Assembly: GCA_038231495.1 (NCBI GenBank) | Contig: JBBRLG010000084.1 | Span: forward strand, 1 to 16,517 | Length of the DNA: 16,517 nucleotides | Direction of reading: 5' to 3' | Source: JBBRLG01 sp038231495 | GTDB taxonomy: Bacteria; Planctomycetota; Planctomycetia; Gemmatales; Gemmataceae | Shown here: in pieces, positions 8,901-14,546 of the stretch | How the letters are laid out: every line of letters begins with the position of its first letter | Position numbering within the stretch: the stretch's first letter is position 1 | Program-made: the position numbers and the translations under genes | Notes under the pieces: model-generated | Told to the model about the DNA's origin: nothing | The model's database searches: none | What the model saw: only the letters and a program-made list of their open reading frames with translations

Positions 8901-11900
8901 ATCGGCATGCTGATCCGGTAAGCCAGTGCGGGCGACAGGAACCAGAAAAGCAGCAGCGGCACGGCCGCAAACAGCGTGACCGACGGGAACAAGGCCAGCC
9001 CCACACCGAGGGTCAGTGCCAGGACCGGCCCGAACCACATGTTACGGCAGACGGTGAGGAAGCCACCGCCCAGCCGCCGTTCGGTCGTCGCCGCCGTCTC
9101 CCATTCGAGAAGGTGGCGATGCGTAACGTAGAGGCGGGTCAGCGTGCGCAGCACTGCGTCGGCCATCAAGAATGCCTGTTGCGGCAAAAAGGCGATTGCC
9201 AGGAAGACCTGGCCGGCGGTGTTGCCCAGGTTGTTGCCCAACAAGTTCAGGCGGAGGCCGTCGCCGAAGCCGCGCAACACCCGGCCGGGAATGGCCGCGA
9301 GTTGCAATAACAGCGGCCACGCCGGCACGAACAATGCCGCTCCGGTCCAGCGCCAGGCCTCGCCCGGAAACACGGTCCAGCCCAGGACCAGAAGGACGAG
9401 CAGCGCCGGCGGCACCAAAGTGCGCCGCAGGTTGTCGAAAATCTTCCAGCGCTCGACCGCCGTCAGGGGGTTGCGCCGGCTCACGCCATCGGGGCCGGGC
9501 ACGGTGCCAAAAAGCCACGGCAGGATTTGCCAGTCGCCGCGCGCCCAGCGGTGTTCGCGCCGGGCAAAGGCGGGGTAGAGCGCGGGGAATTCGTCGATCA
9601 GCTCGATGTCGGTCACGAGGCCGCAACGGGCGTAGTTGCCTTCGATCAGATCGTGGCTGAGGATGTGGTTGTCGGGAAAGGTGTGCCCGACCGCGGACTC
9701 GAAGCCGTCCACGTCGTAGACGCCCTTGCCGGTGAAGCTGCCCAGGGCGAACAGGTCCTGGTACACGTCGGAAACGGCGGTCGTGTACGGGTCGATGCCG
9801 CTGGAACCGCCGAAAATGCTGGCGAACCGTGACATCCGCGCGCCGGTCAGCGACAGGGTGACGCGCGGCTGCAACACGCCGTAGCCGCCGACGACGCGCC
9901 GGCGCTCGGCGTCGAAGCGCGGCCGGTTTAGCGGATGCGCGAGGGTGGCAATAAGTCGGGCGGCCGTCTCGCGCGGCAGCTGCGTGTCCACGTCGAGTGT
10001 GATGACGTAGCGGATGGTCGGCAGCCGCTCGAAACCTGGAGTGACGGTGGTGTAATGGGTGTCGGTCGCGCCGCGCAGCAGCCGGTTGAACTCCGACAAC
10101 TTGCCGCGCTTGCGCTCCCAACCCATCCAGCAGTTTTGCACCGGGTTCCACTGCCGCCGACGGTGGCAGAGAAAAAACCGCTGCGGGCCGTCCTTGCAGT
10201 AACGCTCGTTGAGCGCCGCGACGCCCTCGACCGCCGAACGCAAGTAGCCGGCGTCCTCCGGCATGTTTTCCGCCGGGGCGTCGGCAAAGTCGGTCAGCAG
10301 GGTGAAACGCAGCTGCGCGTCGGGGTTGGACAGGTAGTGCAGTTCCAGCTTTTCCAGCAGCGTCGCGGCACTCTGGGGCCGGACGAGCATGCTGGGCATG
10401 ACGACAAAAGTACTGCAATCGACGGGGATGCCTTCCTTGAAAAGCATTTTGGGCAACACGCGCGGCGGCAACAGTCGGCTGACGAGCGTGTTCGTCAACC
10501 CGACCGCCACCTCGCTCGCCGGCAGCAGGACGACCAGTGCCACCAGGGCGAGGATGCCCAGGCTGCCATCGGCGGCAACGGCGAAGGAGACGAGGGCTGC
10601 GGTCAGGAGCAGCACGACGAACGCGATGGTGCCGAAGTAGATCGCGCCGGGGTGCGCCAGCACGAAGCGCCGGAAGCGTTCGCGCGGCCGCGGCCGGAAG
10701 GCGAGCATTCGATCCAGCTCCGCGCGGCCCTCGTCGATGAGGTAGTAGCCGACGTGGCGTCGGTGGTCGGCCACCCCCCCTTCCCCCCCTTCCAGAGGGG
10801 GGGCGGTGCGCGCCGCCAACTCGACCATCTGGCGGGCGACAGCGCTCTCGGTGTAGTGCGAACCGCGGGCCAGCTGCTCGACGATCTTGCGGTAACGGTC
10901 GCGCGTGGCGAAGTCCTGCCGCTCGTACACCTTGGTCGGGTCGTTACGCAGGATGGCCTCGACCTGACTACTGCGCTCGAAGAAGGCGGCCCAGTCCAGG
11001 GCCGACAGGACGCGCAGACTGGTGACGCAGTTGCCGATCGAGACCTGGTTGGCGGCCTGGCGCTGGCGCTCGCGGCGCAGCACTTCGTCCGCCGTCAAGC
11101 CGCGGGCGCTCAGACAGCCTTCCAGCCATTCGATGCCGCCCGGCGCGACCGCCTCCGGGTCGTGCAGCAGTTCCAGCATCTGCACGATGAACGAGTGCGA
11201 CCACTGGTTGTCCGGCTCCGGAAACGCGATCGGTACGCCGATCGCCTGGCGGTTGCGGGGGGCGGGGAGTTTGCGGGTCGCCCAGTCCTTCGCCGCGTTG
11301 CGGTCGGCCCGCGCCCGCCAGATTTGCTCGGCCAGGCGGCGCATGTTGTCCACCATCACCAACCGGAACATAATGGGGATGGCCCACAGCTCGCCGATCG
11401 TTAAGGGCGTAACCTTTTGGAAGGCCTCGACGTAATGGTTGATGTGGGTCTCGTCCAGGCAGCTGTCGCTATGAGCGATAAGGTCCAGGGCGAGGGTGTA
11501 GACGCGCGGGTAGCCGGCCAGCGGGCCGTGGGCGATCTTGGGCAGCAAATTGTAGTAGCCGCCCGGCAAGTCGGTGGCGATCTCGCCGAGCACGTCGGAG
11601 ACGATGTAGAAGTTGTCCAGCAACCACTCGGCGTCCGACTCGAAATTCTCCTTGCGGCGGTAGGCGGCGCTGATAAGCGTGTGGGCCTGGACGAGGTCTT
11701 TGCGGTTGCGGCGGAAGCTCCTCAACAGGGGGTGGCCGGGGACGACCTGCGCGTCCTTGGAGTAGGTCGCCAGCAAGCGGGCCTGGGCTTCCAACCGTTC
11801 GAGGCCGAACAAATCGGCTCGAATCGGCTCGTCGCCGTGCGGGTCCATGAACCAGGTGCCGCTCGGCGGCGCTTGCGGAGGAATCGACTTGGGGGCGGCG

Positions 11901-11917
11901 ACCTGCGAGGTACTCAT
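2960..11917 (-). CDS. Cyclic beta-1,2-glucan synthase (NdvB/Cgs type; GT84 + GH94)
   Basis: This is a giant inner-membrane enzyme that builds beta-1,2-glucan from UDP-glucose on itself, cyclises it and trims the chain by phosphorolysis; in alphaproteobacteria the product is an osmoregulated periplasmic glucan. The protein has 2985 residues, close to or slightly above the usual length. A soluble N-terminal region (about 1-410) is followed by two membrane segments (about 420-485). The GT84 domain has the metal-site motif D642-V-D644 in LDVDTQLPRE, WMGWERKRGKLSEFN just before it, and HRWARGDWQILPW. More membrane segments lie at about 830-1000. The glycoamylase-like domain spans about 1030-1620 and includes HHQGMALVALAN. 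Two GH94-type beta-sandwich regions follow, with NSGSGRCTWSG near 1697 and GGSGYTWAG near 2236. The GH94 catalytic domain contains the catalytic motif G2665-DWNDGM, VQHWWHPPRGAG near 2570 and GGWTWYTGSASW near 2880. The ATG at 11917 has GGAGG 9 nt upstream; an in-frame GTG at 12028 would only add translated repeat sequence. Odd points are an in-frame homopolymer hairpin near residue 375 and the repeat-filled promoter region. The activity class is well supported; cyclisation and the exact linkage are inferred. Confidence 0.93.
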   Translation of the reverse strand: MSTSQVAAPKSIPPQAPPSGTWFMDPHGDEPIRADLFGLERLEAQARLLATYSKDAQVVPGHPLLRSFRRNRKDLVQAHTLISAAYRRKENFESDAEWLLDNFYIVSDVLGEIATDLPGGYYNLLPKIAHGPLAGYPRVYTLALDLIAHSDSCLDETHINHYVEAFQKVTPLTIGELWAIPIMFRLVMVDNMRRLAEQIWRARADRNAAKDWATRKLPAPRNRQAIGVPIAFPEPDNQWSHSFIVQMLELLHDPEAVAPGGIEWLEGCLSARGLTADEVLRRERQRQAANQVSIGNCVTSLRVLSALDWAAFFERSSQVEAILRNDPTKVYERQDFATRDRYRKIVEQLARGSHYTESAVARQMVELAARTAPPLEGGEGGVADHRRHVGYYLIDEGRAELDRMLAFRPRPRERFRRFVLAHPGAIYFGTIAFVVLLLTAALVSFAVAADGSLGILALVALVVLLPASEVAVGLTNTLVSRLLPPRVLPKMLFKEGIPVDCSTFVVMPSMLVRPQSAATLLEKLELHYLSNPDAQLRFTLLTDFADAPAENMPEDAGYLRSAVEGVAALNERYCKDGPQRFFLCHRRRQWNPVQNCWMGWERKRGKLSEFNRLLRGATDTHYTTVTPGFERLPTIRYVITLDVDTQLPRETAARLIATLAHPLNRPRFDAERRRVVGGYGVLQPRVTLSLTGARMSRFASIFGGSSGIDPYTTAVSDVYQDLFALGSFTGKGVYDVDGFESAVGHTFPDNHILSHDLIEGNYARCGLVTDIELIDEFPALYPAFARREHRWARGDWQILPWLFGTVPGPDGVSRRNPLTAVERWKIFDNLRRTLVPPALLVLLVLGWTVFPGEAWRWTGAALFVPAWPLLLQLAAIPGRVLRGFGDGLRLNLLGNNLGNTAGQVFLAIAFLPQQAFLMADAVLRTLTRLYVTHRHLLEWETAATTERRLGGGFLTVCRNMWFGPVLALTLGVGLALFPSVTLFAAVPLLLFWFLSPALAYRISMPIRSSEPALTLTERRELRRLARQTWGFFETFVAEEDNWLPPDNFQEEPKGEIAHRTSPTNMGLYLLSALGAHDFGYLSLATLIGRVEKTFLTFDRLEKSHGHLMNWYDTQSLKPLPPNYLSTVDSGNLLACLLTFKHGLREKAAESFPGTEVRNGVLDTIDVLLQTLRTLEPTRTAEAPASLADEPDNPVLLEKLVWDLRQQVGDAPTDLPGWDNHLRRLEAGADDLLRRVRGFGEVIEEVPEGLQHWASKLAEQTRDCRLALTVLAPWLDSFRSLPRALDAQGVAAAKTSDGNAGNTFAPRWRRLHALLLKPFSLADYASLAESAVAEASALAADAPSVEVRTWLESLAAAVGRSTAPDLLNRCQSLVERSDALARGMDFKLLYNEPRNLFATGFNLSAGRLDNSHYDLLASEAALTSFLAVARGDVPKKHWFQLGRPMTRAPGAVTLLSWGGTMFEYLMPRLMLPTFTGTLLDESQVGAVSRQIQYGRQTHVPWGVSESAFSTVDAHLNYQYQAFGVPGLGLKRGLAKDLVIAPYATILAVMVRPRAAVHNLRRLAAEGGAGVHGYYEAIDYTEDRLPPKKKLVVVKCYMAHHQGMALVALANCLLGNPMPRRFRAEPMVRATELLLQERIAEGVPLTDPHHEEAALGPLAQVTVFPAVRRLTTSYTAHPRVHLLSSERYTTMVTNSGSGRCTWSGLDVSRWREDRTCDAWGPFVYVRDQLTGVLWSAGHHPVCREADDYEVLFATDKAEFRRVDGHIETKMEVTVSPETHAEIRRLTLTNHGTRIHELELTSYLEVVLGPHAGDLAHPAFGKLFLETEYLKSETALLCHRRPRSPDEKPVWAVHVLAVEHGSEGEVQFETDRGRFLGRGRTTANPVAIERDARLSGTTGPVLDPIFSLRCRVRVGPESSVHVAFVTACAETREDVLTLADHYHDFQGVTRGFELSWAHSQVELRHLHVSAPDVHLFLRLAGYVIYAGAALRAPAAVLKANHEGQPRLWGLGISGDNPIVLVRIDQADQIALVQQALAAHSFWRLKGLETDLVLLNEHQAGYFEDLQQQLQDLVRGSDARGLVDKPGGVFIRKASHMAAEDRTVLQAAARCVLVASRGPLAAQLDRLERAAPAAAVIEPARYKPAAQTNRASPYGPNAPRYRGDGARGGAGGQGAGLPTDLLFPNGKGGFSKDGREYVVAANTAARKDGKDGGGFAFPPAPWINVIANPRCGFLVSEGGSGYTWAGNSQLNRLTPWNNDPVSDSPSEVVYLRDETTGEVWTPTPLPVPASSPYVVRHGQGYTVFEHTSHEVGQELTLFVPTVDPVKLIVLKLRNLGREARKLSATFYAEWVLGTVRDNAPMQVITEVDRDGVLLARNAFNVDFPTAVAFADVNVRARTVTGDRTEFLGRNGSLTRPAALTRPKLSGNAGAEYDPCAALQTTVELQPGEEKVVVFLLGEAATAEEVRRLVAQYRDINNVTAALAEVKAQWEKVLGTVQVRTPNSALDLLLNRWLLYQVLSCRVWGRSALYQSGGAYGFRDQLQDVMALAYAAPQETRAQILRAAARQFHEGDVQHWWHPPRGAGVRTRCSDDFLWLPFVVTHYLTATGDTALLDEQVPFIAAPLLKDTQEEDYRVPTVTDDTATVYEHCVRSVDHGLTFGVHGLPLMGTGDWNDGMNRVGREGKGESVWNGWFMLPILRNMADVADARGDGTRAKSYRDQAEKLHAAIEAHAWDGRWYRRAYFDDGTPLGSAQNEECKIDSLAQSWAVLSGAGDPDRARQGMAAAEEQLVNWKGRLIRLFAPAFDKGHLEPGYIKGYVPGIRENGGQYTHGAAWLVRATAELGQGGKAMALFDLLNPVNHTNTPEGLAKYRTEPYVVAGDVYGEPPHSGRGGWTWYTGSASWLYRTGLETMLGFQPQGTKLKLDPCIPAEWPGFEIVYRHGSATYRIKVVNPNKVERGVRGMVVDGKAIEKGSIELVDDGKEHAVAVTMG
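10783..10803. repeat. Homopolymer hairpin inside the glucan synthase gene
   Basis: CCCCCCCT (10783-10790) and AGGGGGGG (10796-10803) form a perfect 8-bp stem with a 5-nt loop, and another run of seven C lies just beside it at 10774-10780. Read on the minus strand it encodes the segment TAPPLEGGEGGVAD, which looks like an insertion between the regular sequence VELAAR and RRHVGYYLIDEG of the enzyme. The number of bases keeps the reading frame. It looks like a small palindromic repeat that landed in the gene, and its three 7-base runs are places where replication slippage or sequencing errors could occur. Confidence 0.65.
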
Positions 11918-11926
11918 TTTGCATAG

Positions 11927-11931
11927 CCTCC
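11927..11931 (-). promoter_or_regulatory. Shine-Dalgarno of the glucan synthase gene
   Basis: GGAGG on the minus strand lies 9 nt before the ATG at 11917 and decides this start over the GTG at 12028, which sits inside the heptad repeat and has no comparable site. Confidence 0.8.
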
Positions 11932-11940
11932 ATGACCATC

Positions 11941-11958
11941 GTCCGTGGTCCGTTGTCC
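11941..11958. repeat. Partial heptad-repeat arm
   Basis: GTCCGTG and GTCCGTT followed by GTCC repeat the heptads of the adjacent hairpin arm, but without an opposite arm of their own. The spacing to the next heptad array (11965) is 24 bp, which is out of phase with seven, so this is a separate partial copy and not a simple extension of the array. Confidence 0.75.
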
Positions 11959-11964
11959 TCGTTT

Positions 11965-12048
11965 GTCCGTAGTCCGTGGTCCGTTGTCCGTTGCAAATAC
12001 AATCGGATTGCAACGGACAACGGACCACGGACTACGGACCAGTGTGGG
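11965..12048. repeat. Heptad hairpin repeat, copy A
   Basis: Two perfect 32-nt inverted arms (11965-11996 and 12008-12039) flank an 11-nt loop, ATACAATCGGA. Each arm consists of four GTCCGTN heptads (N = A, G, T, T) plus GCAA, read inward. The right arm runs on into CAGTGTGGG (12040-12048), which is shared with copy B. The copy lies about 50-130 bp upstream of the glucan synthase start, in the divergent control region. It may be a dispersed palindromic (MITE- or REP-like) element or a multi-site operator; no protein-coding potential of its own is seen. Confidence 0.9.
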
Positions 12049-12136
12049 CTTGCTTCGCAAATGAAATGCCAGCAAGGGAACGGCCACCGCTCCGACCCGC
12101 AAGAACCTTTGTACCATACGGGCAGCGCGCCCGTTA
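12049..12136. other. Spacer between the two heptad hairpins
   Basis: This 88-bp stretch holds no gene and no repeat shared with the hairpins. It is flanked by directly oriented copies of the same element and is the likely place for at least one of the divergent promoters, but no hexamer pair is convincing. A small inverted repeat, GGGC-AGCGC-GCCC, lies at 12120-12132. Confidence 0.4.
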
Positions 12137-12213
12137 GTCCGTGGTCCGTTGTCCGTTGCAATCCGATTGTATTTGCAACGGACAACGGACCACGGACAAC
12201 GGACCAGTGTGGG
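12137..12213. repeat. Heptad hairpin repeat, copy B, loop inverted
   Basis: The arms at 12137-12161 and 12173-12197 are perfect 25-nt inverted repeats. The left arm has three GTCCGTN heptads, the right has four and continues into CCAGTGTGGG (12204-12213). The right part (12173-12213) matches 12008-12048 of copy A at 40 of 41 positions in the same orientation. The 11-nt loop, TCCGATTGTAT, is the exact reverse complement of the loop in copy A. The element lies directly upstream of the kinase-like gene's ribosome binding site. Confidence 0.9.
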
Positions 12214-12234
12214 AAGCGGTCTGCTCAAAGGTGC

Positions 12235-12240
12235 GAGGAG
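12235..12240 (+). promoter_or_regulatory. Shine-Dalgarno of the kinase-like gene
   Basis: GAGGAG lies 6 nt before the ATG at 12247. It fixes the start there and excludes the upstream in-frame ATG at 11932, from which translation would run through both heptad hairpins. Confidence 0.85.
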
Positions 12241-12246
12241 TGCGGA

Positions 12247-13410
12247 ATGAAGCTAACGCTGTCGGAAGTGCTGGCCCGGCTCAACCAAATGCGCGCGACG
12301 ATCGACGGTATTTCTTGGCAAAGCGCGGACGCGCCGCAACGTGCCCGGACTCTGGTTGCGCTGTTGCGCGACCTGGGGCCGGAGGCGACGCTGCACGCCT
12401 GTTTGCTCGACGGCGGGGAACTTCCTGGCAGCTGTATTATCGACCAGAAGGGCAAGGAGCGTCCGGAATGGCTGGCCCCCCTCGCGGCGGTAGCCGGCGC
12501 TGATATGCGCGCCGCCGAGGCAGCGCGGGACTCCGGAACTTTGCCGTCGTGCGCGGATTTCGACCTGCCCGGTCAGCGCCTCATCTGGGAAGTGATTGGT
12601 GCTTCCCAAAAGTCGATAGGCCTGTTCGCGCTGGCCGTGCCACATGCGCTGCCCGCGGACAGCGAAGTTGCCCTGCGCACCCTTCTGCAAACGGCGGCGG
12701 CCCTTGTCGCCGGGCGCCTCGACGTGCAACAACGGCAGCAGCCAGCCGCGCGCGACGAGTTGGCCGTGAATCTTGCCTTGGCGGACTGGGCGGAGGTCGG
12801 TGGGCCGGTGGCACACGAGTTCAACAACTTCCTCAACGCCCTCCTCCTGCATATCGCGGTGTTGGAACTGAAGATGACGCCGGAGCAGCGCCACGGTTTG
12901 GCGGACCTTCGGCAACAGGGCAAGGGCATAGCCAAAGTGGTGCAGCAATGGCAGAACTACCACCGGCGACCGCCGGGCGCTAGCCAATCGGTCGATTTGA
13001 ATACGGTCGCGCGCGAAGCCGTACAAGCGTTGACCGAGAGTGAGCCGCGGGTGCGCCTGGAACTGACGACGGAGTCCGTGGTCGTGCCGGGGTTGGCCGC
13101 GGAAATCAAGCGGTTGGTTACGTTCCTGCTGCGCAGTGCCGTGGCCGTTACGCCGCCCGACGGGACGGTCACCGTCCGCACGGGCCGTGAGGCGGACATG
13201 ACATTCCTCCGCATCCAGGACGCTGGGCCGGCCCTCGACCCACTGCACCTGGCAGAGTTTTTCGACCTTGGCCCCGTGCGCCGCGACGGCCGGAACAGCC
13301 TGGAACTGGCTGCGTGCAAGACGTTCGTGCGGCGGTTGCAAGGGAAGATCACCGCCGAAAACGCCGGGGAGCGCGGCGTCCTGGTATCGGTGGAAATGCC
13401 GGGCGGCTAA
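12247..13410 (+). CDS. Degenerate histidine-kinase-like protein (H-box kept, ATP site eroded)
   Basis: The 387-residue soluble protein resembles a cytoplasmic sensor kinase with an N-terminal GAF-like region (about 20-160, assigned only from hydrophobic pattern). It has a dimerisation/phospho-acceptor helix with VAHEFNNFLNALLLH (188-202), where H190 is the candidate phosphorylated residue in the HEFNN context typical of NtrB-like kinases. A C-terminal HATPase-like domain spans about 245-385. The ATP-binding motifs are poor: the N-box region reads TFLLRSAVAVTPPDG (292-306) without the expected asparagines, the G1 box is DAGPALD (325-331), and the G2 position reads GRNSLELAACK (348-358) instead of a glycine-rich GTGLGL-type motif. 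No membrane segment, PAS or receiver domain is visible. It may therefore be a phosphotransfer or scaffold protein, not an active kinase. The gene is divergent from the glucan synthase and shares its control region; no response regulator is adjacent. The stop is followed by a large hairpin. Confidence 0.75.
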   Translation: MKLTLSEVLARLNQMRATIDGISWQSADAPQRARTLVALLRDLGPEATLHACLLDGGELPGSCIIDQKGKERPEWLAPLAAVAGADMRAAEAARDSGTLPSCADFDLPGQRLIWEVIGASQKSIGLFALAVPHALPADSEVALRTLLQTAAALVAGRLDVQQRQQPAARDELAVNLALADWAEVGGPVAHEFNNFLNALLLHIAVLELKMTPEQRHGLADLRQQGKGIAKVVQQWQNYHRRPPGASQSVDLNTVAREAVQALTESEPRVRLELTTESVVVPGLAAEIKRLVTFLLRSAVAVTPPDGTVTVRTGREADMTFLRIQDAGPALDPLHLAEFFDLGPVRRDGRNSLELAACKTFVRRLQGKITAENAGERGVLVSVEMPGG

Positions 13411-13415
13411 GCGCC

Positions 13416-13492
13416 TCTCGTAGCCGCAAGCGGCTCGCTTGCTGGCTGAACCCGCGCAGAAGCCAGCAAGCGGGCCGCTTGCGGCTACGAGA
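13416..13492. repeat. 32-bp hairpin between convergent genes
   Basis: The arms 13416-13447 and 13461-13492 pair over 32 positions with one mismatch (compatible with a G-T wobble on one strand) around a 13-nt loop. Each arm carries the smaller palindrome AGCCGC-AA-GCGGCT or its near copy, and GCTTGCTGGCT/AGCCAGCAAGC closes the loop side. It starts 6 bp after the kinase-like stop codon and ends 28 bp before the UnbU-like stop codon, so it is placed as a bidirectional transcription stop, though it has no T tract. The 13-mer GCCGCTTGCGGCT within it recurs at the other convergent junction (1931-1943), which suggests a dispersed palindromic repeat family. Confidence 0.85.
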
Positions 13493-13520
13493 AGTGGCAA
13501 CGCTCTTGTGAAACGAACAG

Positions 13521-14546
13521 CTAGGGGCCAGGCACCGCCGGTGGGTTTGCCGCCGCAAGCCGGCGCTGCTGCCGACGCAGCCACCAAATTTCCATCAGGT
13601 TCGTGGTCGGCCCGACGACGAAGAGGGCGTAGTATGGCGCGTGAATTGCCACTTCACTCAGGAACGCGTAGCAGCGCGTGAAGTCCGGACCGAACCAGCC
13701 GGTCAAGGAAATCTGTACGCCGCCGTCGCCACCCAGGCGGAACAGCGTCTCCACCACCGCCACGAGCGCGGCCACGACGCACTGGCGCGTCCGGGTCAGC
13801 GTCGTCGTCTTCGGGTCGGTAATCATGAAGAAGATGAACAGCTGGTACACCGCGCCGGTGATCGGCCCTACCTCCGTCTCGAACGGTTGACCGGTCCATT
13901 TGTGCCGGACGAATGCCAACAGGAGAAACGCCACGATATAGGTCAACGTGATGTGCAGCCGGCCGAGCCGCCACAGGATCAGCGAGCCGAGTAACCAGAT
14001 AACGAGGATCGGCCATAGGTCATTGCCGACCTGGAACGCCAGGGGGGCGACGGCCTCGGGGATCAGGAACAGCAGGACACTGATGCTGAGGTTGGACGGG
14101 TTCCAGATGTGTCGACCGCCCACGCGGATGGCGTACTTGGAGGTAATCGCGATCAGGCTGCACAGGATGTAAGGCCACAGGAAGGGCGAGCGCACGATGA
14201 TGCCGATGCTGATGCCGGAAATGTACGCGCTGGCCAGGTGTGGCCACTTGCCCGTCACGAGGCGGCCCAGGGCCAGCTCCATGAGGATCGCGACCGCGAT
14301 GGCGACGAACGTGGGCGAGTAACTGTCCACGAGGCCGAACGTCATCTGTACTAGCCAGCCAGGGCTGTCGTACTGCTCCAGGATTTTGAAATAGTAATGG
14401 CCGAACGCCAAAATGAGGGTGATGAGCAAGGGGGCCAGGAACGGGTTCAGCGCGGCGAGCGTGCGCTTGTCGAAGCCGTACCACCCCTTCTTTTGCGGCG
14501 GCGCGGCGGGCGGCGGGGTGGACGGTTGCACGAGCGGACGGCTCAT
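13521..14546 (-). CDS. RnfD/NqrB/UnbU-like membrane protein
   Basis: The 341-residue protein is polytopic, with a Pro-rich cytoplasmic start (about 8-18) followed by roughly eight to ten hydrophobic segments between about 35 and 320. It resembles the NQR2/RnfD/RnfE family, the membrane subunits of Na+-pumping NADH:quinone oxidoreductase and Rnf complexes. Family-like features are KYAIRVGGRHIWNPSNLSIS (137-156) and GPITGAVYQLFIFFMITDPKT (227-247). The canonical SGAT flavinylation motif of NqrB/RnfD is not recognisable, so covalent FMN is uncertain. The pairing with an upstream UnbV-type gene matches the UnbV-UnbU pair of enediyne clusters, which makes UnbU-like the best name. The ATG overlaps the UnbV stop codon (ATGA) and has AAGGAG 5 nt upstream. 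No other Rnf or Nqr subunit is present, so a full ion pump is unlikely here. The electron-transfer role is inferred from the family only. Confidence 0.75.
   Translation of the reverse strand: MSRPLVQPSTPPPAAPPQKKGWYGFDKRTLAALNPFLAPLLITLILAFGHYYFKILEQYDSPGWLVQMTFGLVDSYSPTFVAIAVAILMELALGRLVTGKWPHLASAYISGISIGIIVRSPFLWPYILCSLIAITSKYAIRVGGRHIWNPSNLSISVLLFLIPEAVAPLAFQVGNDLWPILVIWLLGSLILWRLGRLHITLTYIVAFLLLAFVRHKWTGQPFETEVGPITGAVYQLFIFFMITDPKTTTLTRTRQCVVAALVAVVETLFRLGGDGGVQISLTGWFGPDFTRCYAFLSEVAIHAPYYALFVVGPTTNLMEIWWLRRQQRRLAAANPPAVPGP

Noticed and set aside
11941..12213. CRISPR array
   Set aside because: The repeats are 7-bp heptads arranged as palindromes; there are no regular spacers and no cas genes.
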